A program made the translations under genes and the position numbers. 64,000 nt of DNA from a bacterium (lineage in GTDB: Bacteria > Myxococcota_A > Bradymonadia > UBA7976 > UBA1532): NCBI GenBank assembly GCA_030427205.1, contig JAUHXC010000017.1, positions 62,001-126,000 on the forward strand. The letters run 5' to 3'. This document shows positions 19,829 to 30,006 of the stretch, in pieces. The number at the start of each line of letters is the position of its first letter. Position 1 is the first letter of the stretch. Under the pieces are notes generated by a model that saw nothing but the letters and a program-made list of their open reading frames with translations, searched no databases and was not told where the DNA came from.

Positions 19829-20635
19829 ATGTGCACCTTGATCGTGATCCACCGGGTGGTGCCCGGCCTGCCGGCGGTCTTCGCCGCCAACCGCGACGAG
19901 TTCTTCGCCCGACCGTCCGCCGGCCCGCAGGTGCTCGATCGGCAGACCGGGATCGTCGGCGGCCGCGATCTGGTGGCCGGCGGCACCTGGATGGGGCTCA
20001 CCCCGGGCGGGTTCTTCGCCGGGCTCACCAACCAGCGGCAGGTCGGCGGGGCCGATCGCGCGCGGCGGTCGCGGGGCGAGGTCGTGCTCGAGACGCTGCG
20101 CGCCGGCGCCGTGGGCGGCGTCCCGGCGGCGCGGGCGTACCTCGACGGGCTCGATGGCCGGGACTACAACCCGTTCAACCTGATCTTCGGCACCGCCGAG
20201 GCGCTGTGGGCGGCCTACGGGCGCAGCGCCGGCGACGGGCGGCTGCGGTTCGAAGTGGTGCCGCCGGGGGTGCACGTCTTGCCCAACGACGTGCTCGACT
20301 CGACGGCGTTCCCCAAGGTGCGGCGCATCCGCGCGCGGCTGACCGACTTGCCCGAGAGCTGGCCGGCGCTCGAGGCGCGGCTGATCGCGGTGCTCGCCGA
20401 CGAGACCCCGCCCGAGGCCCTGCCCGAGACCGGCGACGGCGGCCTGCCGCTGCCCGTCCGGCGCGCGCTGCACGCGGTGAAGGTGGTCCTGCCCGAGTAC
20501 GGCACCCGCACGAGCAGCCTCGCCGCGCTGGTGCCCGGCGGCGTCGCCCGCTACGCCTTCGCCGACGGGCCGCCCGGCGAGACCGCGTTCGTCGACCATC
20601 TGCCGCTGTTGGCCGCCGCCGAGGAGGCGCGATGA
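19829..20635 (+). CDS. NRDE/TANGO2-like Ntn-hydrolase-fold protein
   Basis: A 268-residue protein of the NRDE family (bacterial homologues of TANGO2/Ser-rich C21orf29-type proteins). The family name motif is visible as AANRDEFFARP (Asn21-Glu24), followed by GGRDLVAGGTWMG and FFAGLTNQR. The ATG at 19829 is preferred to an upstream TTG because it places Cys2 directly after Met, the expected N-terminal nucleophile of the fold. Its biochemical role is unsettled in the family; TANGO2 relatives have been linked to haem handling. The stop overlaps the ATG of the MNIO gene (ATGA), so the two are translated together. A TAGACG -10-like hexamer lies at 19760-19765. Confidence 0.85.
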   Translation: MCTLIVIHRVVPGLPAVFAANRDEFFARPSAGPQVLDRQTGIVGGRDLVAGGTWMGLTPGGFFAGLTNQRQVGGADRARRSRGEVVLETLRAGAVGGVPAARAYLDGLDGRDYNPFNLIFGTAEALWAAYGRSAGDGRLRFEVVPPGVHVLPNDVLDSTAFPKVRRIRARLTDLPESWPALEARLIAVLADETPPEALPETGDGGLPLPVRRALHAVKVVLPEYGTRTSSLAALVPGGVARYAFADGPPGETAFVDHLPLLAAAEEAR

Positions 20636-21531
20636 GCTTCTCCGAGCGGGTCGTCGATCTGCCCTTCCTGGGCATCGGCGTCTCGACCGAGTACGGCGCG
20701 GGCGCGCAGACCGGCGCGCTCGACCTCGAAGCGCTGCACGCCCGGCACCCGGCGTACGGGGCCTTCCTCGAGCTGGGCATCGAGGTGGCCAAGGGGCTCG
20801 ACGCCGACGCCCGTCGCTGGATCGCCGCCGGGCGGCCGACCACCTATCACTTCCTCGACGTCAACCTCGACGAGCCCGAAGACCTCGACCCGGCCTGGCT
20901 GGCCGAGGTGAAGCGCCTGGTCGGCGAGATCGGCCCGGCGTGGCTCTGCGGCGACGCCGGGCTGTGGCATTTTGGTCCCCGCGAGCGGGGGCACATGCTG
21001 CTGCTGCCGCCGATCCTGACCGACGAGGCGGCCCGGGAGATGGCCGAGGGCATCATCGCGCTGCGCGAGGCGACCGGGCTCGAGGTGCTGCCCGAGAACC
21101 CGCCCGGCGCGGTCTACCTCGGCGATCTGCACCTGCTCGACTTCTACGCCCGGCTGGCGGACTACGCCGACACCGGCCTGCTGCTCGACGCGGCCCACCT
21201 CGCGATCTACCAGCGCACCTGCGGCCATCGACCGACCACCGCGCTGGACGGTTTGCCCGCCGAGCGTATCGTCGAGCTGCACGTGGCCGGGGCGAGCAGC
21301 CGCGAGGTGCAGGGGCTGAGCATCGTCGAAGACGACCACACCCCGGCGGTGCTGCCCGATACCTGGCAGATCATCGACGCGGTGGGCCCGCGGGCCACGG
21401 CGCTGCGGGCGGTGGTCTTCGAATGCGAGCGCAACCCGCTCGACGCCTGCCTGCCGGGCTTCCGCCGCATCGAGCGCAGCCTCGCCGAGACGCCGTTCGG
21501 TCGGCGTCGGGCCGCGCGGACCGCGCGATGA
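20632..21531 (+). CDS. MNIO (DUF692) multinuclear non-haem iron oxidase
   Basis: A 299-residue TIM-barrel protein of the DUF692/MNIO family (MbnB, TglH, ChrH), which modifies cysteine or other residues in ribosomally made peptides. Positions that match family iron ligands are His73 (TTYHFLDVN), Glu155 (PENPPG), Asp186 (LLLDAAH), His217 (ELHVAG), Asp234 and His236 (VEDDHTPAV) and Glu264 (VFECERNP). The usual SDH ligand appears altered to GDA (108-109), with a His a few residues later (His113). This may mark a divergent subfamily. Both ends overlap neighbours by ATGA: the NRDE gene upstream and the partner gene downstream. The substrate peptide is not obvious; Cys-rich lipoproteins follow in the same direction. 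Confidence 0.8.
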   Translation: MSFSERVVDLPFLGIGVSTEYGAGAQTGALDLEALHARHPAYGAFLELGIEVAKGLDADARRWIAAGRPTTYHFLDVNLDEPEDLDPAWLAEVKRLVGEIGPAWLCGDAGLWHFGPRERGHMLLLPPILTDEAAREMAEGIIALREATGLEVLPENPPGAVYLGDLHLLDFYARLADYADTGLLLDAAHLAIYQRTCGHRPTTALDGLPAERIVELHVAGASSREVQGLSIVEDDHTPAVLPDTWQIIDAVGPRATALRAVVFECERNPLDACLPGFRRIERSLAETPFGRRRAARTAR

Positions 21532-22343
21532 GCGCCCGGGCCCTGCAGCGGGTGGTGGTGCGCATGCTCTACGACCCGGCCCTGGTCGCGGCGGTCTACG
21601 CCGATGCGTCCGCGGCGCTGGCCGACGTGCCGCTGACGCCGGCCGAGCGGCGCTGGCTCGTCGCGCCCGACCGCCGCCGCTGGGCCGCCGACCCCCTGCG
21701 GCGCACCCGCGGGCTGCAGGCGCTGCTCGAAGAGTACCCGGTGTCCGCCGCGCTGGCGGCGCCCGGCGACGTGGCGCGGCTCGACCGGTTCTTCTCGGCG
21801 GCCGCGTTTCACGACTGTATTCAGCACCGCGGGTCGCTGGCCGACGCGTTCGGCGCCTGGCTGGCCGACGGCCGCGGGCCCGTCGTCGGCGCGCTCGCCG
21901 GCCTCGAACGGGGCATCGCCCGGGTGCGCCGGGCGCCGCCGCCCAGCCCGTGCACCGCCGCGGGCGAGCGCTGGCAGACGACGCCATGGGTCGTCGCGCT
22001 GACGCCGCCGCAGGGCACGCTGGCGGCGTGGCAGCGCGCGCGGGCCGCGCTGAACCGCCACCCCGACGGACCGGTGGCCGCGCTGCTCGACCCGGCGTGG
22101 GCGCCGGTGCCGTCGCCGACGCTCGGTGACGGCCGAGAGGGGCTCATCGTCGAGCGTGACGCCGCGGGCGACGTGGGCGCCGGCGAGTGCCCGACCGCGC
22201 TCGCCGACCTGCTGCGTCGCCTCGAGACGCCGCACGAGACCGCCGGCCTGCTGAGCGCGCTCGAGGCGTTGGGGGCCGACGCGGACGAGGCGCCGGGCGT
22301 GATCGCATCGCTCGTCGAGGACGGCCTGCTGACAGCCGGCTGA
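21528..22343 (+). CDS. MNIO partner protein (MbnC/DUF2063-like)
   Basis: A 271-residue protein whose first 125 residues follow the pattern of proteins that accompany MNIO enzymes: LYDPALVAAVYAD, then LTPAERRWLVAPDRRRW with a short gap to RRTRGLQALLEEYP, and later FHDCIQHRGSLADAFGAWL. Such partners bind the precursor peptide leader and help the oxidase. The second half (about 150-271) is Ala/Leu-rich and may be an extra binding domain. The ATG overlaps the MNIO stop (ATGA). Assignment rests on position and general pattern rather than on a strict motif, so confidence is moderate. No small precursor gene is seen in the following 197 bp. Confidence 0.65.
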   Translation: MSARALQRVVVRMLYDPALVAAVYADASAALADVPLTPAERRWLVAPDRRRWAADPLRRTRGLQALLEEYPVSAALAAPGDVARLDRFFSAAAFHDCIQHRGSLADAFGAWLADGRGPVVGALAGLERGIARVRRAPPPSPCTAAGERWQTTPWVVALTPPQGTLAAWQRARAALNRHPDGPVAALLDPAWAPVPSPTLGDGREGLIVERDAAGDVGAGECPTALADLLRRLETPHETAGLLSALEALGADADEAPGVIASLVEDGLLTAG

Positions 22344-22540
22344 GGTTTTCGACACCGGTCGGCGCGCATTTCGTCCATGAACTTGATCCGAACCCGACAG
22401 ACCGGTGACGATCACGCTTCGGACAGCCCCTGTCCGGCGCGTGGCGGCATCGCGGCGGCGGGGCAGCATTTTGCACTGGATGGTCGACGGCACCCTGCAC
22501 CAAGGTCGTCGGCCCTGACCGATGACCTGGGGAGACCTGA

Positions 22541-23959
22541 ATGCGTCACTTCATCGTGTCCGCCTCGATGGCGGCCTTCTGTATGTTCGGCTTGACCGGC
22601 TGCCCGTCCGACGGCGGCAGCGGCGACGGGGCCGGGCTCGGCGAAGCCTGCACCAGCGGCGGCGACTGCGAGAGCGAGATCTGCGCCACCGCCGCGGTCG
22701 GCGAAGAGGGCGTCTGCTCGCAGGAGTGCAACGTCGACGACAACCCGTGTCCGGCCGGCTACTTCTGCTTGGCGGGCAGCCCCTCGCTCTGCATCGCCGA
22801 GGGCGGCGAAGGTGAAGGCGAGGGCGAAGGTGAGGGTGAAGGCGAGGGTGAGGGCGAAGGAGAGGGCGAGGGTGAAGGTGAGGGCGAAGGCGAAGGTGAG
22901 GGCGAAGGTGAGGGTGAGGGCGAAGCGGGCTGCATGACCGACGACGACTGCACGGGCACCGACGTCTGCGTCGACGGCATGTGCACGGAGGCCGGGCCCT
23001 TCGAGCCGGGCGTCCAGGCCTGCCGCGACCTCAACGCCTGCCTCGGCGGCTGCCAGGATCAGGCCTGCCAGCAGGCGTGCCTGGCCAACGCGCCGCCCGT
23101 CGGTCAGCAGCGCTTCCAGGCGCTGATCGACTGCCTCAACGGCAACGGCTGCTTCGACTTCAACAACAACCTCGACTTCGAGTGCTACTACGTCGAGTGC
23201 GGCGACGCGAACCGCGAGTGCTTCGGCCAGAGCCCCGGCCAGGGCGACGGCAGCTGCAGCGAGTTCAACCAGTGCGCCGGCGCCTGCCCCGAGAACGACG
23301 AGCGGTGCCAGGCCGACTGCGTCAACAACACCTCGGTCGAGGCCTTCCTCGACTACAACGACATCTTCGAGTGCTTCGATCAGGTCGCGGCCGACGGCAT
23401 CTGCAACCGCCAGGACGGCCCCTGCCTGGAGGAGGCCTGCGCCGAGACCATCGGCATCTGCCTCTTCCCCAACGATGGTGTCTGCGGCGCGCTCATCGAC
23501 TGCGCGTTCGCCTGCCAGGACGCCGAGTGCGTGCAGGACTGCCGCTCGGCGGCCGACCTCGAGGCCAACGGGCTGTTCGACGACTACGTCGGCTGCATCA
23601 ACGACAACATGTGCATGGACCCGATGATGTGCCCGGCCTGCGCTGACGCCGAGGCCGCCTGCCGCGCGGACGAGATGGGCGGCGGTGAGGGCGAGGGCGA
23701 GGGCGAAGGTGAGGGCGAAGGTGAGGGCGAGGGCGAAGGCGAAGGTGAGGGCGAAGGCGAAGGTGAGGGTGAGGGCGAAGGTGAGGGCGAAGGTGAGGGC
23801 GAAGGCGAAGGCGAAGGTGAGGGCGAAGGTGAGGGCGAAGGCGAAGGTGAGGGCGAAGGTGAGGGCGAAGGCGAAGGTGAGGGCGAAGGCGAAGGCGAAG
23901 GCGAGGGCGAGGGTGAAGGCGAGGGCGAGGGCGAGATGCCCCCGATGCCGCCGAACTGA
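22541..23959 (+). CDS. Cys-rich repeat lipoprotein with two Glu-Gly tracts
   Basis: A 472-residue lipoprotein (lipobox LTGC, Cys21). After an N-terminal Cys module ([16 protein letters not shown]) comes a first Glu-Gly tract, then a second small module ([13 protein letters not shown]). Three or four Cys-rich repeats of about 40-90 residues follow ([57 protein letters not shown]). A second, longer Glu-Gly tract ends in EMPPMPPN. The ribosome-binding site GGGGAG lies 7 bp before the ATG. It is probably a surface-exposed structural or binding protein. The same repeat type recurs in the lipoprotein gene at 24654. It starts 197 bp after the MNIO operon, and a link is possible but unproved. Confidence 0.85.
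   Translation: MRHFIVSASMAAFCMFGLTGCPSDGGSGDGAGLGEACTSGGDCESEICATAAVGEEGVCSQECNVDDNPCPAGYFCLAGSPSLCIAEGGEGEGEGEGEGEGEGEGEGEGEGEGEGEGEGEGEGEGEGEAGCMTDDDCTGTDVCVDGMCTEAGPFEPGVQACRDLNACLGGCQDQACQQACLANAPPVGQQRFQALIDCLNGNGCFDFNNNLDFECYYVECGDANRECFGQSPGQGDGSCSEFNQCAGACPENDERCQADCVNNTSVEAFLDYNDIFECFDQVAADGICNRQDGPCLEEACAETIGICLFPNDGVCGALIDCAFACQDAECVQDCRSAADLEANGLFDDYVGCINDNMCMDPMMCPACADAEAACRADEMGGGEGEGEGEGEGEGEGEGEGEGEGEGEGEGEGEGEGEGEGEGEGEGEGEGEGEGEGEGEGEGEGEGEGEGEGEGEGEGEGEGEGEMPPMPPN
22803..22924 (+). repeat. Glu-Gly hexanucleotide repeat tract 1
   Basis: About 20 tandem units of GGy-GAr encode alternating Gly and Glu between two Cys modules of the lipoprotein. Codons alternate irregularly between GGC/GGT and GAA/GAG. 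The tract is acidic, probably an extended linker, and prone to length change. Confidence 0.9.
23681..23935 (+). repeat. Glu-Gly hexanucleotide repeat tract 2 (C-terminal)
   Basis: About 42 tandem Gly-Glu pairs form most of the C-terminal tail of the same lipoprotein. Longer words such as GGCGAAGGTGAG recur, which indicates growth by slippage. Unlike the other tracts it is terminal rather than a linker. Confidence 0.9.
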
Positions 23960-24033
23960 GCATACTGCGCTAGACCTGCCCGCGCGCCGACGCCCGTCGG
24001 CGCGCCCACCTCTCCTCTTCCGACCGGCCTGAC

Positions 24034-24561
24034 GTGAGACGACTGCTCGATTCGCTGCGGCCGATATTCACCGTCCGCTTCCTCAAGTTCTGCGTCGTCG
24101 GCGCCAGCGGGGTGCTCGTCAACCTCGGCGCCCTCTGGCTGCTGACCCAGGCCGACGTGCGGGCCAGCTACGCCTCGGCGTGGGCGATCGAGATCTCCAT
24201 CCTCTCGAACTTCGCGATCAACGAGCGCTGGACGTTCGCCGATCGCAGCCAGGGCTCACTGCTCGGCCGGGCGGTGCGCTTTCAGCTCGTCTCGCTCGTC
24301 GGTGGCATCCTGCAATGGCTCGTCTTCCTGGCCAGCATCGTCGCGCTCTTGCGGCTGATGCACGGGCCGGGCGCCATCGAGCAGTACTTCGCCGGCGAGG
24401 GCCCGTCGTTTCAGCACTACGTGCAGCGGCTGGTGCGCGAGCCGCCGGATGTCGGCGCGGGGGTCTATCCGGCCCAGCTCGTCGGCATCGCCGCGGCCAC
24501 CGGGTGGAACTTCCTGGCCAACTTCTACTGGACGTGGCGCCGCGGCGAAGCGCAGGGCTGA
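24034..24561 (+). CDS. GtrA-family small membrane protein
   Basis: A 175-residue integral membrane protein with four hydrophobic segments and the GtrA-family opening [18 protein letters not shown], followed by [14 protein letters not shown] and the closing [13 protein letters not shown], all diagnostic of the family. Members flip or present lipid-linked sugars (bactoprenol-linked glucose, arabinan precursors) for surface glycosylation. A longer loop between helices 3 and 4 (about 105-145) is unusual. The GTG start at 24034 follows a TAGACC -10-like hexamer (23971-23976). No glycosyltransferase partner gene is adjacent. Confidence 0.85.
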   Translation: MRRLLDSLRPIFTVRFLKFCVVGASGVLVNLGALWLLTQADVRASYASAWAIEISILSNFAINERWTFADRSQGSLLGRAVRFQLVSLVGGILQWLVFLASIVALLRLMHGPGAIEQYFAGEGPSFQHYVQRLVREPPDVGAGVYPAQLVGIAAATGWNFLANFYWTWRRGEAQG

Positions 24562-24653
24562 TACGCCCGGGATGGCGCGCTTCCAGGCGCGCGAACCTGG
24601 ACGCCACCTGCCCCGACCGGGTATGCCCAAGGGGCATCGGCCGGGAGTCACCC

Positions 24654-25919
24654 ATGTCTTCGAGATCTGCCCTCTTGGTGGTCGCGGGATCACTCGCCCT
24701 GCTGGCCATCGGTCCGCTGTCCGGCTGCGCGGGCGGCACCATCGATGACCTCGACGGCGGCGAGGACGCGGCGCGCATCGACTTCGGCTTCGTCACCCCG
24801 CCGCCGGGCGGTGAGCCGGGCGGCCCCGGCGGGGCGGGCGGCTCACCGGGCCAGCTGCCCGATCAGGGCCCGATCAACTTCGGCGGGGCCGGGGGCCAGC
24901 CGGGTCCGGGCGGCATGGGCGGTGAGCCGGGGCCGGGCGGCATGGGCGGTGAGCCGGGTCCGGGCGGTATGGGCGGTGAGCCGGGTCCGGGCGGCATGGG
25001 CGGGGCCGGCGGTGAGCCCGGCGCCCTGCCGGCGGGCGCGCCGTGTCAGAGCGAAGAGCAGTGCGCCGGCGACGACTGCGTCGACTTCAATACCGGGCAG
25101 GGCCGTATCTGCGTCGAGTTCTGCCGGGGCAACGGGGTGTGCCCGGCCGGCTTCTTCTGCCACCCGGCCAACTACTGCGTGCCCGAAGGCGGCGGTGAGG
25201 GCGAAGGCGAGGGTGAAGGAGAAGGCGAGGGCGAGGGCGAGGGAGAAGGCGAAGGCGAAGGCGAGGTCGGGTTGGACTGCGCGGCGCTCGACAGCTGCAT
25301 CGTGGGCTGCGGCAACGATCTGGCCTGCGGCGCCGACTGTCAGGCGAGCGCCGAAGGCAACGCCCGGGTGACCCACGACGCCTATCGCAACTGCGCCACG
25401 CTCGAAGGCTGCCAGCCCGCCGACCGGGTCTGCGTGCTCTTCCAATGCGCCGCCGAGCACGACGCGTGCTACGGCGCGCGGCCCCAGGCTCAGCTCACCT
25501 GCGACGGGCTCAATACCTGCCTCGGCGAGTGCGAAGACAACAACGCCAGCTGCCGCCGCGACTGCGCGCTCGATACGCCGCCCGCCGTGCTCGAGCAGTG
25601 GGACGGCATCTTCGAGTGCATCGAAGACAACGCCTGTGGCGCCGACGGCCGCTGTCAGGCGGCCCGCTGCGGCGCGGTGATCGCCGCCTGCCTCGACGGC
25701 TTCGTCTACCCCCACGGCAACCTGACCTGCCGTCAGTTCGATACCTGCCTGGCCAACTGCAACGGCAATCAGGCCTGCGAACAGCAGTGCATCGAGAACG
25801 CCTCGCCCGATGGCTACCTGCAGCTCATCGCGGCCATCGACTGCATCAACGCGACGCAGTGCAACGTCACCGGCAACTGCCCGCAGGTCTGCGGCGCCGA
25901 GCTCGACGCCTGCATTTGA
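24654..25919 (+). CDS. Cys-rich repeat lipoprotein with Gly-Met-Gly and Glu-Gly repeats
   Basis: A 421-residue lipoprotein (lipobox LSGC near residue 24; GGGAG ribosome-binding site 6 bp before the ATG). Order: a Gly/Pro-rich spacer with four nine-residue GPGGMGGEP repeats, a Cys module (CQSEEQCAGDDC, CPAGFFCHPANYC), a Glu-Gly tract, then Cys-rich repeats (CAALDSCIVGCGNDLACGADC, CDGLNTCLGECEDNNASC, CRQFDTCLANCNGNQACEQQ) like those of the gene at 22541. The repeat spacing is roughly C-x6-C-x3-C-x4/5-C-x3-C followed by a helix ending in C. It is probably exported and held by disulfides. Function unknown; it is a paralogue of the 22541 product. Confidence 0.85.
   Translation: MSSRSALLVVAGSLALLAIGPLSGCAGGTIDDLDGGEDAARIDFGFVTPPPGGEPGGPGGAGGSPGQLPDQGPINFGGAGGQPGPGGMGGEPGPGGMGGEPGPGGMGGEPGPGGMGGAGGEPGALPAGAPCQSEEQCAGDDCVDFNTGQGRICVEFCRGNGVCPAGFFCHPANYCVPEGGGEGEGEGEGEGEGEGEGEGEGEGEVGLDCAALDSCIVGCGNDLACGADCQASAEGNARVTHDAYRNCATLEGCQPADRVCVLFQCAAEHDACYGARPQAQLTCDGLNTCLGECEDNNASCRRDCALDTPPAVLEQWDGIFECIEDNACGADGRCQAARCGAVIAACLDGFVYPHGNLTCRQFDTCLANCNGNQACEQQCIENASPDGYLQLIAAIDCINATQCNVTGNCPQVCGAELDACI
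24903..25010 (+). repeat. Four tandem 27-bp repeats (Gly-Pro-Gly-Gly-Met unit)
   Basis: Four in-frame copies of a 27-bp unit encode GPGGMGGEP in the spacer of the lipoprotein. The copies differ at only a few synonymous sites, so expansion looks recent. Confidence 0.85.
25191..25266 (+). repeat. Glu-Gly hexanucleotide repeat tract 3
   Basis: About 12 Gly-Glu pairs separate the N-terminal Cys module from the Cys-rich repeat region of the lipoprotein at 24654. Confidence 0.9.
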
Positions 25920-25937
25920 GCGTCGAGCCGCCGATCT

Positions 25938-26138
25938 TCAGTCGGGCTCGATCATCAGCGGGTCGTTCTCGGCGTCGATCTGATCGCGCAGCGCGTCGAG
26001 CGCCCGCTGAAGCGTCTCGATCAGCGCGTACTGATCGCGCACGACGTCGCTGAGCGTCTGCACCGTCGCCTCCTGGTGGGTGTAGCGGATCTCCAACTCG
26101 ACGATCCGCGCTTCGAGCGCGCTGATATCGTGGGCCAT
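25938..26138 (-). CDS. slyX: SlyX family protein
   Basis: A 66-residue coiled-coil protein. The pattern LEARIVELEIRYTHQEATVQ, then LSDVVRDQYALIETLQRAL, matches SlyX, a small cytosolic protein of unknown function. It is far shorter than the frame that contains it; the ATG at 26138 is chosen because GGAGGAG stands directly upstream. An alternative Met 21 residues earlier (MSATRP) lacks a ribosome-binding site. It is convergent with the lipoprotein gene at 24654 and divergent from the Kazal lipoprotein gene. The C-terminus is acidic (ENDPLMIEPD). Confidence 0.75.
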   Translation of the reverse strand: MAHDISALEARIVELEIRYTHQEATVQTLSDVVRDQYALIETLQRALDALRDQIDAENDPLMIEPD

Positions 26139-26268
26139 GTTCTCCTCCTCGCTGCCGGATGCCCGATCGACCGGTCGGGTTGCGCTCATGGAAACGTTCT
26201 GCCGAGTCCGGCCATAGTGGAGACGCGCCGGGGGGCGCGAAAGCGAACCAGACATACGGGAGGACCCG

Positions 26269-28336
<2,068 letters not shown>

Positions 28337-28338
<2 letters not shown>

Positions 28339-28374
28339 CCGGTGGCAGCGAGCGCCCGCGCTGCGGGGTCGGTC
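28337..28374. terminator. Possible bidirectional hairpin terminator
   Basis: Between two convergent stop codons, an outer stem GACCG/CGGTC (28337-28341 with 28370-28374) encloses an inner stem GCAGCG/CGCTGC (28345-28350 with 28359-28364). No U-tract follows, so termination is only a possibility. Confidence 0.35.
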
Positions 28375-28693
28375 AGATCTGATCCCGCAGCGCGATCAAC
28401 TCCCCGAGCGCCTTGACGGCGCCGTCCTGCTCGGCCCGGCGGATGCCGGCGTCGAGCACCGCCTCCGCCTCATCCTCCCGCCCGTCGGCGATCAGCAGCT
28501 CGCCGAGCTGGTAGTGGCCATAGTGATGCCCCGGGTCGAGCACCAGCAGCCGTCGCAGCAGCGGCTCGGCCGCCTCGAGGGCGTCGAGCGCCTTGTGCTC
28601 CATCGCCAGCCCGTAGAGCGCGAAGCCGTCGTCGGGGTCGGCGTCGAGCATCGCGTTGAGCGCCGCGATGCGCTGCGCCCGCGCGTCGCTCAC
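28373..28693 (-). CDS. Small TPR protein coupled to serA
   Basis: A 106-residue cytosolic protein of two or three tetratricopeptide repeats (DGFALYGLAMEHKALDALEA, then HHYGHYQLGELLIADGREDE). The first GTG that overlaps the serA stop (GTGA at 28690-28693) is taken as the start. Small TPR proteins of this kind often follow unrelated enzymes in this lineage. Nothing in it points to a catalytic role; binding to a partner is likely. Loss of coupling would give little expression, since no separate ribosome-binding site is visible. Confidence 0.75.
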   Translation of the reverse strand: MSDARAQRIAALNAMLDADPDDGFALYGLAMEHKALDALEAAEPLLRRLLVLDPGHHYGHYQLGELLIADGREDEAEAVLDAGIRRAEQDGAVKALGELIALRDQI

Positions 28694-29925
28694 CACAGCA
28701 CCCGGGCGCGGATGGTCTGGGGGATGGCCTCCACCGCCTCCATCAGCGCGATCTCTTCGGCGGCGTCGTTGGTGGTGAAGTCGACGATGGCGTAGGCCAG
28801 CGCCTGATTCGACTGGGAGAACTGCGCCGAGATGTTCACCGCGTGCTCGGCGAAGATCGCGTTGAGCTTGCTGAGCACGCCGGGCACGTTGCGGTGGAAG
28901 TACAGCAGCCGGTGGTCCTCCTCCCGCAGCCGGGGCAGGGCCACCTCGGGCACGTTGACCGCGGTGGCCGTCGTGCCGTTGTTCATCATCTTCACCAGCC
29001 GGGCCGAGGCCGACTCGGCGATGTTCATCTGGGCCTCGATGGTCGAGCCGCCGATGTGCGGGGTGAGGATGACGTTCTCCAGCCCCTGCAGCGGGCTCTC
29101 GAAGGGCTCGGCGTTGGACGAGGGCTCCTTGGGGAAGACGTCGACCGCCGCGCCGCCGACGTGCCCGCTCTTCAGCGCCGCCGCGAGGGCCTCGATGTCG
29201 ACCACCGTGCCCCGGGCGTTGTTGAGCAGGAAGGCCCCCGGCTTCATCTGCGCCAGCCGCTCGGCGGTGATCATCATGTGGGTCGTCGGGTTGGCCGGCA
29301 CGTGCAGCGTCACCACATCGGACGCGCCGAGCAGCTCTTCGAGGCTGCCGGCCTGCCGCGCGTTGCCCAGCGGCAGCACGTCGAGCACGTCGTAGTACAG
29401 CACGTTGAGGCCCATCGCCTCGGCGAGCACCGAGACCTGGGAGCCGATGCGCCCGTAGCCGACGATGCCCAGGGTGCGCCCGCGGATCTCGTGGCTGCCC
29501 TTGGCGCTCTTGCGCCACTTGCCCTGGTGCATCAGCGACGAGCGATCGAAGAGCTTGCGATACAGGATCACGATCTCGCTGATGACCAGCTCGGCCACCG
29601 AGCGGGTATTCTGATACGGCGCGTTGAAGACCGGGATGCCCCGGGACGCCGCCTCGCCCAGGTCGACCTGATTGGTGCCGATGCAGAAGCAGCCGACGCC
29701 CCACAGCCGCTTGGCCGCGGCGAAGAACTCGGCCGTGAGGTGGGTCTTCGAACGGATGCCGATGATCGACGCGTCCCCGGCGACCTCGATGAGCTCATCA
29801 CCGTTGTAGGCCCGGTCGTGCAGCTCGACGGTGTAGCCCGCCTTCTCGAAGCGCTCGACGGCCAGCGGGTGGATGTTCTCGAGCAGGACGACCTTGATCT
29901 TGTGCAGCGGATACGACGTGGTCAT
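28690..29925 (-). CDS. serA: D-3-phosphoglycerate dehydrogenase
   Basis: A 411-residue enzyme that oxidises 3-phosphoglycerate with NAD in the first step of serine synthesis. The length and layout match the E. coli type: substrate domain, NAD-binding Rossmann fold with LGIVGYGRIGSQV (about 158-170), catalytic Arg in LNNARGTVVD, Glu in FPKEPSS and His in LTPHIGGST. A C-terminal ACT domain (about 335-411, HRNVPGVLSKLNAIFAEH) should give serine feedback control. The ATG at 29925 is the natural start. It is followed by a coupled small TPR gene. Relatives that reduce 2-ketoglutarate share the fold, but the assignment is firm. Confidence 0.95.
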   Translation of the reverse strand: MTTSYPLHKIKVVLLENIHPLAVERFEKAGYTVELHDRAYNGDELIEVAGDASIIGIRSKTHLTAEFFAAAKRLWGVGCFCIGTNQVDLGEAASRGIPVFNAPYQNTRSVAELVISEIVILYRKLFDRSSLMHQGKWRKSAKGSHEIRGRTLGIVGYGRIGSQVSVLAEAMGLNVLYYDVLDVLPLGNARQAGSLEELLGASDVVTLHVPANPTTHMMITAERLAQMKPGAFLLNNARGTVVDIEALAAALKSGHVGGAAVDVFPKEPSSNAEPFESPLQGLENVILTPHIGGSTIEAQMNIAESASARLVKMMNNGTTATAVNVPEVALPRLREEDHRLLYFHRNVPGVLSKLNAIFAEHAVNISAQFSQSNQALAYAIVDFTTNDAAEEIALMEAVEAIPQTIRARVLW

Positions 29926-30006
29926 GGGGGCTCCGATGGGCGGGGGTGCGCGATGGGCGGCACCTTAACAGCCCGGCCCGAACAGGTCATGCCCCCCCGT
30001 GACCCA

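Noticed and set aside
22377-22595. Short reading frame as a precursor peptide for the MNIO enzyme
   Set aside because: It has no ribosome-binding site, overlaps the start of the Cys-rich lipoprotein gene and shows poor codon bias.
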